From: Arthrobotrys musiformis
Lineage: Eukaryota > Ascomycota > Orbiliomycetes > Orbiliales > Orbiliaceae
DNA length: 64,000 nucleotides
Assembly (NCBI GenBank): GCA_036971715.1
Contig: JAVHJL010000007.1
Coordinates: 1,984,001 to 2,048,000, forward strand
Reading direction: 5' to 3'
In this document: positions 1-11,212 of the stretch, piece after piece
Position numbering within the stretch: position 1 is the stretch's first letter
How the letters are laid out: every line of letters starts with the position of its first letter
The notes under the pieces: generated by a model
Seen by the model: only the letters and a program-made list of their open reading frames with translations
The model's database searches: none
Told to the model about the DNA's origin: nothing
Position numbers and translations under genes: made by a program

Positions 1-1410
1 CAGCCGCTGTCCATACGTCAAGAGACGCGCAATTACATGCGTATGCGTCCGAACTTAAGCAGAGACAGATATTCCCTAACGTCTCATGGTAAGGGATTTC
101 ATAGAATCTATATGCTTCTTTGACCGACAGTATTACCTTACATACTCAGTGTAAATCCAACAACAGAATTGCGCTTCTCTTCGAATTCCTTCTTCCACCC
201 CTTTGATAGATTTCCTTCTTCCACCCCTACTACCATAATTCATGGCAGGATCCAACGACGAGCATCATGAATTATCACAAAAAGTGACGGCTGGTCGAAG
301 AAGCAATCCTGAAGTTAATGATGCAAACCAGATCCACTTGAAGCCCGAAGTTGTCAGATATTAATATCTTTGCAAGGCTACCTGACCACCAATCCTAGTC
401 CTAATTTGGATGATAACTAATGAGATTCCCGCGCGTATAGCATCTCTGCTTCCCCGGATGGCGATGCGCATAAACATGCAGATATACATATGCGCAAAGT
501 CAATTCTCGTGAGTCACGTTGGTCTTTTTTATCCAAGGATGTTTGGTTGACATGCTGCTTGTTAGAAAGGTCGCTTTTGATATCTTCTGGTCACAAGAAC
601 CTGTACATTTCACTGCACCCTTTCAAAAAGTTTTTGACAACTTTTTTTTCCTCGCTTGATTTTCTCGGTTGTCTACAGCTGTCCTTTTCTTCGCTTCTGA
701 GGCATTTCCAAATTTAAAAAGCGACCCTTTGCATTGCCTTCCGCTCTTTCATCTCTGAATTTCGAGATGTCAGGGACATCGGAAAAATTTACAAAATATG
801 ATGGCTCATACCATCCCAACTTTTGATTTGTGAGATTTCGCTGTTCCCTGGTCGTATTTTCATGCAACATGTCTTTAGCGCCTCGCTTCTCGAGCTACGG
901 AAGGATCCAAACGACCTGCAACCACACCTCAACCCCTTCTTTTGATAGCCCATCTTCAAGGCACAAGGAACAAATTCAATTGAACGATCCTAGGAAATGA
1001 CTCCGCTATTGGAGGCACAATTCTCACTTTCTGGCCAGTTTGCATATTTTCTTATGCAAACACGGCTCGAGCGAAAAAGAAAAATTTCGGCCTCGCTGCA
1101 CATCGTCACGAATCGTGGCAGGCACTATCACAGGATCATTTCCGTTTGCGATAAATCTAGTTAGGAAACTTGATACGAGTCTTGGGACCTGTGCACAATA
1201 TCCAGATCCTCGTCAAGATTCCTGTATCCCATCTAGGTGTGTGTGTATGTGTGCATCCATATTGGAGGTGGAATTTACAGCAATAGGCCTCTTTGAGGCG
1301 AGAATGCCTTGAGCCTCGAGATGCGAACGTAATATAAAAAGAGCACTCCCACACCGCTCTCCAAACCCCCCTTAATGAGCACCATTGAGCATTGTAGACC
1401 GATGAATAGC
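1..1410. other. Gene-free stretch at left edge
   Basis: No reading frame here starts with ATG and looks like a protein; the longest frames are short and use non-ATG starts. The stretch presumably holds the 3' flank of the proton-channel gene and unrelated intergenic DNA. A 17-bp direct repeat lies at 186-202 and 212-228. Confidence 0.5.
186..228. repeat. 17-bp direct repeat, two copies
   Basis: The sequence ttccttcttccacccct occurs at 186-202 and again at 212-228 with 9 bp between. It is a small local duplication in pyrimidine-rich DNA. No function is evident. Confidence 0.8.
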
Positions 1411-2276
1411 TTATCGTGCGACTCTAAGCTCGTTATTCTCGTTTTCAAGACGCTCAACCCGATTTTCCAACCGTTCTATTTCATCCTCCACTTCCTGATA
1501 GGCTTCCACAACGCATTCCTCTGCTATTTTAACAAGTCGCCATAGTCTATAATAAAAAAATATTCCTAGGTTAGCTAGGAGATACAGGGAATTTAGAATA
1601 AGCTTGGGCATGTGCGGTAGGCCAATGCATAGCCTCCTACCATTCGATTGGGTGAGAGTTGAAATGAAGAGAAGGATCCAAGAGTCACAGGTGCAGCGTG
1701 CATGCATTACCTCAACACAACGACGAGACCAGCGACTTCTTCAACGACACCATTTTTGAGAATTACATCGACAAGGAACCCGATTGTTATAATTGCCGCA
1801 TCGAGGGCATGGATCCACCGTTTCAAGTAGCCGATACCAAAACCGAGCAAGGTAATGAAAAGCTCAGCAATAAATAAACAGCTTAGCACGAAACTGGTTT
1901 CTTGTAGGATATCTAGGGCGAGTTTGAGGCGCCAGATTATAGTGGGGTTTGTGTCGGGAATTTTAGGAGACCCGGGAGGTCTAGCGGGGTGGGAAAGCTC
2001 GCAAATGAAAAGATTTAAGAGAAGGACGGAGATAACTATCAACGTATCCAGAATTATCAATATGAGAATTGAGCGATGCCAAAGTGGGGTAGAGCACAAG
2101 CTCTTGAGGCGATAGCGGACGCGGGGAAGGAACGATGTCGTGGGAGGGCGGGGATGCCGCTGGCTGAATAAAGACCTGGGGACGTCACGATAAAGCGGGT
2201 ACGACTGATACGAAGAGACAACAAAGGACAACAGTGGCGCCCGGGAAGCTTTGTCAAGATTGAAACGGAACGGCAT
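1411..2276 (-). CDS. Voltage-gated proton channel (Hv1-like), 233 aa
   Basis: Two exons (2276-1711, 1546-1411) join over a 164-bp intron: AG|gtaatg to tatag|A rebuilds an Arg codon. The product is a lone voltage-sensor domain that should conduct protons outward across a membrane. S1 has the selectivity Asp77 in LIILDTLIV, matching Asp112 of human Hv1. S2 has Glu138 (IAELF). S3 has Asp159 and Asp170. S4 reads VVLRLWRLVKIAEE, giving charges Arg189, Arg192 and Lys195, spaced as in human RLWRVAR. After S4 a charged helix (about residues 202-230, ERLENRVERLENENNEL) is a clear coiled coil, the known dimerisation element of Hv1. Oddities are Lys at the third S4 charge, Glu where human has Asn214, and no His at the two zinc-binding positions. 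The family call is very safe; the ATG choice is likely. Confidence 0.92.
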
Positions 2277-5200
2277 GAGGTACGTATTACAGGGCAGTAG
2301 AAAATCGGAAACCCAAGCCTCGGGAGCCTACTCGTTGCCGGCGGAGGAAGGAAGGCAGACGGACAAGCGTAATAGGATTGGGAGATTAGGATTTTTGGGC
2401 CAAATATACTTACGAATCAGCTGAGTTTGACCCATTTTTATGCAGGTTTCTCAGATTTCTGAGAACAGGGTTTTGGCCATGATGCAAACTTGCATGCATA
2501 CAAGGGTCACCTCTTCGTTATTTGTAGGCCAACATCATATTTGTGAGAACGGATACCTTCGACCACAACGAATGTTAGCGTCCGTTTGACAGTTCCCTGT
2601 TGGCCAGAACGCGAACCGCCCAGGGATGAGGCTGAAAATTTCGACAGAAGTCCATTGCATCGCGAACTCCGGCCCCGTTGGGCGACTAGGCCTCAAAAAA
2701 AAAAAAAAAAAAAAAAAAAAAAACGCTAGGGGAAAGAGTCATATGCTGCATGCTATAACGCAGCAATAGCTTTCTGTCTACATACATCCATGGTGTCGTC
2801 CAAGCCTCCGCAAATTTCGCGGAGGTACCATTAATTTTTTCACAGTACAAGGGCATACTCTAGCTTCAGGACGCGGGTTGAGGGCCACTCTCCCTGAAAC
2901 GAAGCTGGATCCTTCCAGTCACCTGACTGACTTCGGCATTGGGTTTCCTGCTCGCTGATTGGGTTATATGAAGTGGGCCTGGCGAGGATAGCACGGTTAG
3001 CCCGTTATTCAGTCTCATTTGAACAATGGTAGAAACAAACATCCGAATATTAATGTGAAATTTTTAAAACGTCAAGATTACTATTCTATTGATTGTAGGC
3101 GCTATGTGATGTTTAAACGTTCAAGTCGAAGTGTATTCACCTCTCCGCGATGTCTCTTTCCTCCTGATATATATCAGCTTTCGATCATCGCCCAAAAAGG
3201 AAATCGCCAAATATAGCAAGTATGCAGATATGCGACAACACATTTGCTAATGTCGTACAGAACGTGACCACCGAACCGTTTGTAGCAAGCACCATTGCTG
3301 CTTCTGGTGAATGTATTTTAGGACGGAAATGAGATGGAAAAACCGCCTTGCCGGCTTTGAGTCACTGGGCGTCCCAACTCTGGTGAAAGTATAAATTTGA
3401 GCACCGAACACCAATATTTGTTCATCCATTGATCCCCCTAACATCATCCCATCGCTTGATACAAAGACCTCCATCTCATCTTGCAACCTCCCTCACCCGT
3501 ATCCTCCTGCATTCTTTCCCATCCCAATCCCGTCGTTACATCTTCTTTCCTGTCAATTTTTCGTTCGTGTACCCGGCGTCGCAAACAAATATTGGAACCA
3601 GGGCCAGTCTGCAAACGCTGGATCCTTTTCACCTCCGGGAAAGAAGTTCTATACAGGTAAGATTTCTCCTCGCATCCGCTTCGTGTTCATGCGTAATGTC
3701 TTGGAATCTTGCTTCGTTTTCTTTGCTGCGTGAATTTCTATTTCCGTAACCCGTTTCGAATTTCTGGCTCTTTCGAATTTCGTGCTCCGTTGGTCACATT
3801 CGTGTCGTTACTTCTGGATTGATGCAGCGATGCAGTCGACAGCGCTCCTCCCTCGCCTGTCCGGGTTCTCTCGCTAGCTTCGGGAATCTCAGACTTTCCT
3901 CAGGACGGCCTGAGGTTGCCTGGAAACCTCACCCATCACCGGAACCGCGGCCTGGGAAGCGATAGGTAAGCTAATCATCCTAGGTGAGTATTTTGAGTCA
4001 GAGTTTAGTGCAGGACCTTGCTCTGGCGTCGAATCATCGGTGCTCGCTCCTCCTATTCGTCACTGCCTGCCTGTCCGTTGCCTCTGTCCCATCCGATACA
4101 GGCCTGAAACGTGCACGCCCTATACGTGATAAAGCCCGGTAGAGCCTCTCTTTTGATTGTAGATGGTGAATAAATATAATACGCTGGTGAATAATACATC
4201 CACATACCGTGAAAGTCGACCATCTTTGCGGCCTTCTCCAGTGATTCATTTATAAGCCACCTTTTATCCGTCCTGGATCAAAAAAGCCTTTTTGTTCTCT
4301 TACTTCGGTCTTTCCTTTAAACTCAGACCTCCGTCAGCAAAATTCGAATCCGTCCTCAAACGAATATTCGAATTCCTACTGTCAGAATAGAGGTTCTGCA
4401 AAATCATACGGAAAGTAAGCGAGCGAAAGAACACAAAGACGGAGCCCTTTGAACAGCGCAGCGATAAAACCCTCACGCGTAGTATTCCACTCTGGGATCA
4501 CCGTTGGGTCATTTCTCGCTTTCGATTTCTCATCTTCACGATACAAGCTATCCTCAAGGAAGATTGCGAAATTTGAAAGTCAAGCGAACATCCGACGCAA
4601 GCTGTTTCGTCTGATTGCTCGCTATCAAGATTTGCTCCTGCTCCCGGTGTCTACAGACGGCCTCGAGAGCAACCTAGACCTGCGTTTTGGGTATCGTCGT
4701 AATTCGGTACACCGGTACTGCGTAATTCACACCGCGTCTGTCCGGGTCACTGAACTAGCCTAATAAGCTTCCAAAGTCTCGACCGGACCCTTTTACTGGA
4801 TTTCGGGAGCCAACTGGCAGGTTCCTGATAGCGGCTGTGTGTGTCATTCATTTTGTGCTTGCCTGTGCTCTCAGATGTTAAATGTCTTGATATATCTATC
4901 GTTCTGTCTGCTGCCTATATCAAATCGAGCCAGAGGGAAAAAGAAGCTAAGCTAACATTTTGCCATCCGTTCTGGTTTCTTTTTTTCTTAGGACAGGAAG
5001 TAAATTCTGTCCAGTCCAAACAGCCTCTGCCTCCTCTGCGCAGCTGTTCTGCCAAACAAAAAAAAAAAAGGGCACCCGACGAACAAACAGCCTTCTGGGA
5101 AGCCGCCTTTGGTGGGGTGTTCGCCCGTTTCAATTGCATGCAAGCACAACCAGTTCCCCTCCGCCCACAGAAAAAACCAATCGCACCGCCAAAACCATCG

Positions 5201-6939
5201 TTGACCCCAAAAAGCAAAACTGCCACTGGGTGCTTTGCTTTTCCAGCCTGGCGGAAGCTTTGCTTTTCATCGAGGAAAAGCAGTGCACATTGCATCGTGT
5301 CTACCAAAAGACTCTGAAGGGTAGATTTAATCAAACATCGATCCCCTTCTATTTCCTCTTTAACCTTAATCGAAATTTATCCTGCAAACTTTTCTTCTTC
5401 TCCTCATCCATCTTCTCTTTCCAAAAATTCTTTTCTCTCTTCTTTTCATAAGGAAAGGGAAAGAAGCCCATCGATCTGTCAACACTTAGGTCCTACGCCG
5501 GTGACTACACAAAATCCTAAATCAGAGCTGTCGCCTTAACTATAAGAAGAGACCTAATCAAAGCTTGGCTGTCACCCGCAACATCAGCATCTCCTCAGGC
5601 CCTTCTTTGCAAGCTTTGCAAAGTGATATATATTTTTACTCATATTCCAAAAAATCTTTTGAGAAGATAAATTTGTCCCTTTGCCCCTCAACCTTTCTTG
5701 GGTTTTTGGGTTCTGGCTCCGAAAAGCGACAGGAGATTCCGGTGTGCGTGTGCGTCAACACCACGGCACGAGCCTCATCGAATCGCATCAGCATCGATAA
5801 CCCGTATATCGCTTGCCTTTGCATATATTTTCCTCGCCTAATACACGAGCAAGAGTTTTAGAAAACAAAAGCTGAATCAGTGAGTTACTAATTCCCCTGC
5901 CCCATTTGCACCATTGTCATCAAGGAAATATTTCGCAAGGTCTGAGTGTCATTTGGACTCGGGCTGGGCTGGGCTACGATATCTATCCTCTGATAGAAAC
6001 TTTCTCTTCAAAATTTTTTCCTCCCTTCTTTCAAAAGCAAAAAAAGGGCAGGGTGAGAAAGCTCCAGAGATCTAGTATCGAGGAAAGAAATTTTGAGAGA
6101 CCCCCAAATTTCACTATTTCTATCGGGCCTCTACAGGCCTTCCTACCCTCCATATTTCTAATACCCTTCATTTTCCCGCCCAAGAAACCTTGGAAAGATT
6201 GTGGCTGACCTGGATCCTGCGAGCTTTTAAGGCTGGTGCCACACACACTTCCGCGACCAACACCCCGGCCCGCTGTGGCTCGTGCTTGGCTAACAAACGA
6301 AAGACATATATCAGTCGCACTTCCTCCCAAACTTCGACCTGACACTTCCTCGTCCTCTATCAATTCTCACCAAGAAACCAACGATCTCGACTCTGGCATC
6401 TCAGATTGACCCTTCGCTGCTCGAAGCCGGTCAAATTATAAATACTTAACTCATTCCCATCAGTGAAACCACTTTTCACACCCCTTCTTGCCTTATCACT
6501 GCTCTATCGTTTTGGGTACCCTCCTCACCCACATAAGAGGCCCCCATCCCCAGCAAAATTCTTTTGGTGAAGCATCGCGCACACCCAATTGACGTCTACC
6601 CCTCACGAAACGTCAATTTTTCCACCATTCATCAACACCACTCACCAAAAACAATCATTCTTACAGTGGTATGACCTTTTTCATGGCTCACGCCGCCTGA
6701 TACATCGTTTTCATTGTAGACTGATCTCGTTTGTCGTAGCTGAGGTTATTAGCGGCCGGGACGTAGAGGAGACTCCCCTTAGCCTAATACTCACACACAT
6801 TCGTAGTCACTACTAAAGAATATATAATCACTCACCGCACATAGTCGACGAGTTCTACCTAACCTCTTGTTTCAATATCTTCTTCTTGAGCTCTTTTTTC
6901 TCCCTCCTTCTTATCTTCGCTTCTATCGTAGCCGTCAGT
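2277..6939. other. 4.7-kb gene-free, pyrimidine-rich region before the C2H2 gene
   Basis: I found no convincing gene on either strand. Frames of 90-160 codons at 4.9-5.5 kb lack an ATG start and consist of CT-tract translation. A run of 29 A lies at 2695-2723. From about 3.4 kb the plus strand becomes strongly CT-rich and carries plausible splice donors (for example gtaagattt near 3657), so part of it may be a long, spliced 5' leader of the zinc-finger gene. That is an inference. Confidence 0.45.
2695..2723. repeat. Poly-A tract, 29 nt
   Basis: An uninterrupted run of 29 adenines. It could be a simple-sequence slippage site or the tail scar of an old retro-copy. No target-site duplication or upstream element was recognised, so slippage is the simpler reading. 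Confidence 0.85.
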
Positions 6940-7713
6940 ATGGCGTACCGAATGGAGCCTTCTTTCTCAAACGACTCCTCGATTGGAGACTTTCCGCTCT
7001 ATGGCCACGAAGATTATTTCCGTCAATTGCACCCACTAGACGCCTCGGGCCCGTTCCCAGGCGAGGAGGGCTTCAGCATGTTCACCGACATGCCCGGCCT
7101 TGCCACTACCCAGTCACTTGAGGAGATGGACCCAGATATTTTCGATCCTGACTTTTTCAAGCTGGAGACATCGAACAATCGTGAAAGCAGCATTCTTGGC
7201 CTTAGCGACCCTATCCCAGCTTCATACACTAGCTCGGCCCATAACAGCTATCTCGGCCTACAACATCTGGAGGGACCAAACGGATATCCCACCCCTCCTT
7301 CTACCATCTCTTCACCTTACTCTCCACCAACAAACAGCTTCGGCCATTTTTCCCCTCCGAAAACGCGCCGCATGTCTTCATCTCGCCGCAGGTCCCAGGC
7401 TCAAATTTCTTCCCCTCCGTCCTCTCCTCACCCACATGGCGCATCCTCCCCAACTGGTGGAAAGCCAGGAGTTTTTACTTGCCCCAAGTGCAATTCCGTC
7501 TTTACCTTTAAGACTAACAAGACCCGTCACGTAAACAGCCGGGCTTGTGAAGGCAAGGTCTCAGTGGCTTCCACCGATGGAGTCTGCACAAAAGAGTTCC
7601 CATGCCCTATCGAGGGATGTCCGACGGTTATCAAGCGCCGCAAGGATAATTTGGCTGTCCATCTTAAAAAGATTCATGGTCTTAAGATGGAAGTCGCACG
7701 CCAGGCAATCTAG
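6940..7713 (+). CDS. C2H2-type zinc-finger protein, probable transcription factor, 257 aa
   Basis: A single exon. The first in-frame ATG is at 6940 (MAYRMEPSF); the open frame extends upstream without another ATG. Residues 1-80 are acidic and aromatic, like an activation region. Residues 110-165 are rich in Ser/Pro (PTPPSTISSPYSPP, SSPPSSPHPHG) and include an Arg-rich patch (KTRRMSSSRRRSQ) that could be a nuclear signal. Two fingers sit near the C-terminus: CPKC-x12-H-x5-C (a C2HC variant) and CPIEGC-x12-H-x4-H in KRRKDNLAVHLKKIH. They are separated by about 14 residues. DNA binding in the nucleus is the expected role; targets are unknown. The very long gene-free, CT-rich upstream region resembles loci of fungal developmental regulators, but I cannot assign it to a named factor. 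Confidence 0.8.
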   Translation: MAYRMEPSFSNDSSIGDFPLYGHEDYFRQLHPLDASGPFPGEEGFSMFTDMPGLATTQSLEEMDPDIFDPDFFKLETSNNRESSILGLSDPIPASYTSSAHNSYLGLQHLEGPNGYPTPPSTISSPYSPPTNSFGHFSPPKTRRMSSSRRRSQAQISSPPSSPHPHGASSPTGGKPGVFTCPKCNSVFTFKTNKTRHVNSRACEGKVSVASTDGVCTKEFPCPIEGCPTVIKRRKDNLAVHLKKIHGLKMEVARQAI

Positions 7714-10700
7714 AGTCCCACTCGGACCTATATATATCTTTCTTCTACAAGAAGACCATTTTCCCCACCCCCATACAGGCCTACCTGAATATAGGGTTGA
7801 CGTCGGGGGGAGGGATGAAGTGAGGTTTCGTCCAATTATTTCCTATTTAGGAATCGGCAACACAAACCTCCACCCACACTTTTCTTTTTCCTGTTCTCGT
7901 CTTCGTGTTGTTGACTTACGTAAGCTCTTTCCTGAATACCTGGCACTGGCGTTGATTGATATTTCCTCGTGCTTTCTTCACATCGCCGCTTCTTTGCGTC
8001 TGCCGCTTAGTCCTCTCGATTTTCCTTTCCTATTCTTTCTATATCGTCCTTACATACCTAACTGCCTTGGAGTTTCGCACGGGACCTGTCATTGCTTGGC
8101 TTCCTTCCGCTCTCACCCGTTCTTTCGGAGAGAAGAAAAGAAAAATACAAAAAAAAGGTTTCTTGGCTGCGTGATTGTATCCGCCTTCATAAATCCTTCT
8201 CTGGGCTTTTGCTTATCAAAAAATGTTCTTGCTTTACTCTTGTCTAAATCTGCGCCAGTGTGACCAGACTCCCTTTTCCTTATCCCTTTTCTTTTCTTTT
8301 CCTTGCGTTTTCTAATGAAACAAAAGCATGTATTCGTCTTTTTTTGCTTGCTATCTTTCCCACCTTCTTGGGCTATCTCTCCTCTTTGGGTACCTCTTCA
8401 TTGTTTGATTCGTTCATCCACCTAATAATGCCTCCGCCACGCTACCCAATTACCATCCTCATACAAATCTTTTGGAATCTTTCCTTCTATCTTTTTTTCT
8501 TTCTTTTTTTTTAATCTGGGATTGTTTTGCTTTGGGAATGTTTCATTGTCAACATTTTTCATTTTTTACATGTACTACTTTTAGGATCCTTCTGGGATCA
8601 ATCACGACACCGCATGTATGTAGGACAGGACAACCGATATATTATTATCGAGATCTTAAGAATACCAATCAATCATCATAGGATTACAAAAACCTTTTCT
8701 CCGAATTAATTCCATAAATTTGCTTGAAAAAATATTTTCCGATTCGATGAGAAAAACAAAGAAAGGAAGAAAGCGTCGTAACTACAATCGTATAGATCCA
8801 CAAAATCAGGTGAAATGTTACGAAACGAGTCCATTTTTGGGAACAGTTGATGCTAATTTTCGGTACACACATACTTATTCTTGGGTATAATTCTTGGGTA
8901 TAACCGGAGATAGCAATACGGAAAATGAGGCTCTGGCTTTGACGTTGGGGGAAAGAGGGGAGCGTTAGTCTGGGCTGAAGCTAACAGCTGACTGATCAGG
9001 TATTTTCCCGGTTGGGGATGCTAGGTTTCCTTTGGGTGTGGAAAGGAAACTGTGTGTGTGAGGGGAAAAACGCCTCATGAGGCTCCGCGGCGGGTGGAGA
9101 CGAGGGTGGCGATTTTTCTCGCGAGAGTGGCAAGTTAAGGGAAATGCTTGTTTCCAAGACAGAAATAACCTTCAAACCGTGCGGGGGCCGCACTAAGACA
9201 TAGGATTTGAAATCGCTAGCCTTAAAAATAAGTACTTTCAAAACGTTCATTACTTGGCGGCTCACGAGTATTTTGTGAGGCAGACTTTTGTCAAGTTGGT
9301 GAGGTTGTGGGGCCTTCGACGGCACCGAAGCTCCTTTCTAACATAACGTTGTTTGAGTGGCCCTCCCATTTCGGTTTGTATCATAACAAAGCAGCTGCTA
9401 GGCATGGCCGGGTTTCTTTTGCAAGTATGCAGTGCCGCTTTTTGCTCCCCACGCCGACCCCAAGTCTATCTGCATACGTATGTATGTGCTCTTTGCGTGT
9501 GCGCGTGCTTATGTAAACCAGGCATCGAATTGAGTTTGCTATCATTGCAGCCGAAATGTATGGTGACTAAGCTAGATGTAATGAATCAACGGGATCCTGG
9601 CAGCGCACGAATCCTCACTCCTGCTGGTGCCTGGCCTGAGAGACTCCTTAAAATATTAAATGTGTGATTTGAATTCCTGTCTGTATGGACTCCCACCTAT
9701 AGCTGGAGCTATTTATTTGATTCGTACGAAGGCCCCCACAGATATCGATTTGAACTACCGTTATTTGAAGCCTATCATTCCCTGCTTTCGTCATTACTTG
9801 CGTGATGTTGTGCCCACAAGGACATTGCCCCTGCTCCGGAGGGAATACTATCTAGGTTGTTAGCTCCGAAGGGCACCCGTCACTGAAAAAATCTACCTCA
9901 AGAGCCAGTTAGAAGTAACATCTTGCAGTTTTCCAAATCTTTAAATATTTTCTACATATGAATATCCTTGTTAGTTAGTAAATCCCATGTAAGTCCTTAA
10001 GTCCTAATATACCCGGTTGTACAGCATGAAGCAACCCCGCCCGCTTGCAGCTTCATATCCATCCTAGCCGTGGCTCGCTTGCATGGTTGGCCCGAGCCAA
10101 CACCTGATTTTGAAGGCTTTGTTGGATTTTTCTGAGCGTGCGAGCCGGCCGTTGTACCGCTGGCCTACGTATACAGACGAGCTGTGGACAGACAAATTAA
10201 GTGTAAATAAAGTTAGACGGGAGAAGTAATAAAGCTTTCCTTTCCGTTAGATCGAGGTTCTCTTCTTCAACCCCGGTCCCGTCCCCAGCCTCACCCGGTT
10301 CAATCCCCCATCAATCAATTAATCAATCACCCAGCCATCGCTTGCACAGGTAATTTCGAGCATCCTTTGAAGGGTTATTATCTGTGGATGGAGGAGACGG
10401 CGGTGGTAGGACCACTCGCATTCATCATGATTTTGGATGATACAGGCTCCAGTTTCCTTGCTCTAAGGCCAGTAGATTTGATTGTTCGACAACGTCCGTT
10501 CTTCTCAATGTCGCTCGTCGTAATTGGATCGACTGATAGGGTCACCGAACCGCCACCTCTTTCGGTACGCGCGTGCCCTCAGCCTCATGTAGTAGGAACT
10601 GGTTGAAAGCGCGGTGACCAGCGGTGCAAGCTGCCATATAAGTAAGTCTTATGCTACTCGCCTTTTGCTAGCTAGCTGTTCGGTGGTTGGGCAGCCCTTC

Positions 10701-11212
10701 CCTTCCGATTCTCCAGTCTAGTCTTGGGTCTGGAGATAACGTCGTCGCTCTAGACTCGTTGATATGAAGTTTCATCGAATAAGAGCAGCTCCGAGCTCCG
10801 AGCTCCGAAGGCTCAGGTCTTTAGCTAGCTCTAGTTTATGGGGCCTAGGGGGAGGGGGTAGCCTCGAGACCAAGGGAAGGGAATTGGTTTGTTGGAGAAG
10901 GAACATAGGTGTATATACGCATATCAGTGTGTGATAATACCGTGGGATAGGACTATATTTGGGTATACTAGGCGTTTTGTGGTGTGGGCCTTTGTTATGT
11001 TGTCTCTTTGAATATTCTCGCAACACTTCGCCGTCATCTCTACTACGTCGTACCACCTACCATCATCACCTACATCTCTCTTCAGCTTACATCAACGTCA
11101 TCATCACCTCCATCATCACGTTTCATCACCACCATCACGTTCCCTCAATTGATTACGTCTCGTACCACCATCCATAGGATCTGGCCATCTTTGGCCTTGA
11201 CAATCCTCCAAG
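7714..11212. other. 3.5-kb intergenic region
   Basis: The first kilobase is T/C-rich and probably contains the 3' untranslated region of the zinc-finger gene. The remaining open frames (for example 8996-9325 minus and 10367-10606 plus) lack an ATG start or any recognisable protein character. A 7-bp unit agctccg is repeated three times in tandem at 10787-10807. ATC/CAC-rich DNA at 11050-11170 probably forms the leader of the SET gene. Confidence 0.5.
10787..10807. repeat. Tandem 7-bp repeat (agctccg x3)
   Basis: Three perfect head-to-tail copies of agctccg. This is a small simple repeat with no evident function. Confidence 0.8.

Noticed and set aside
4915..5451. Overlapping 139-163-codon frames on both strands
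   Set aside because: They start at non-ATG codons and translate CT- or A-tracts. No protein character.
10285..10310. cggttcaatccccc, similar to a tRNA T-arm
   Set aside because: The flanking bases do not pair into a T-stem and no D-arm or anticodon arm can be folded upstream.
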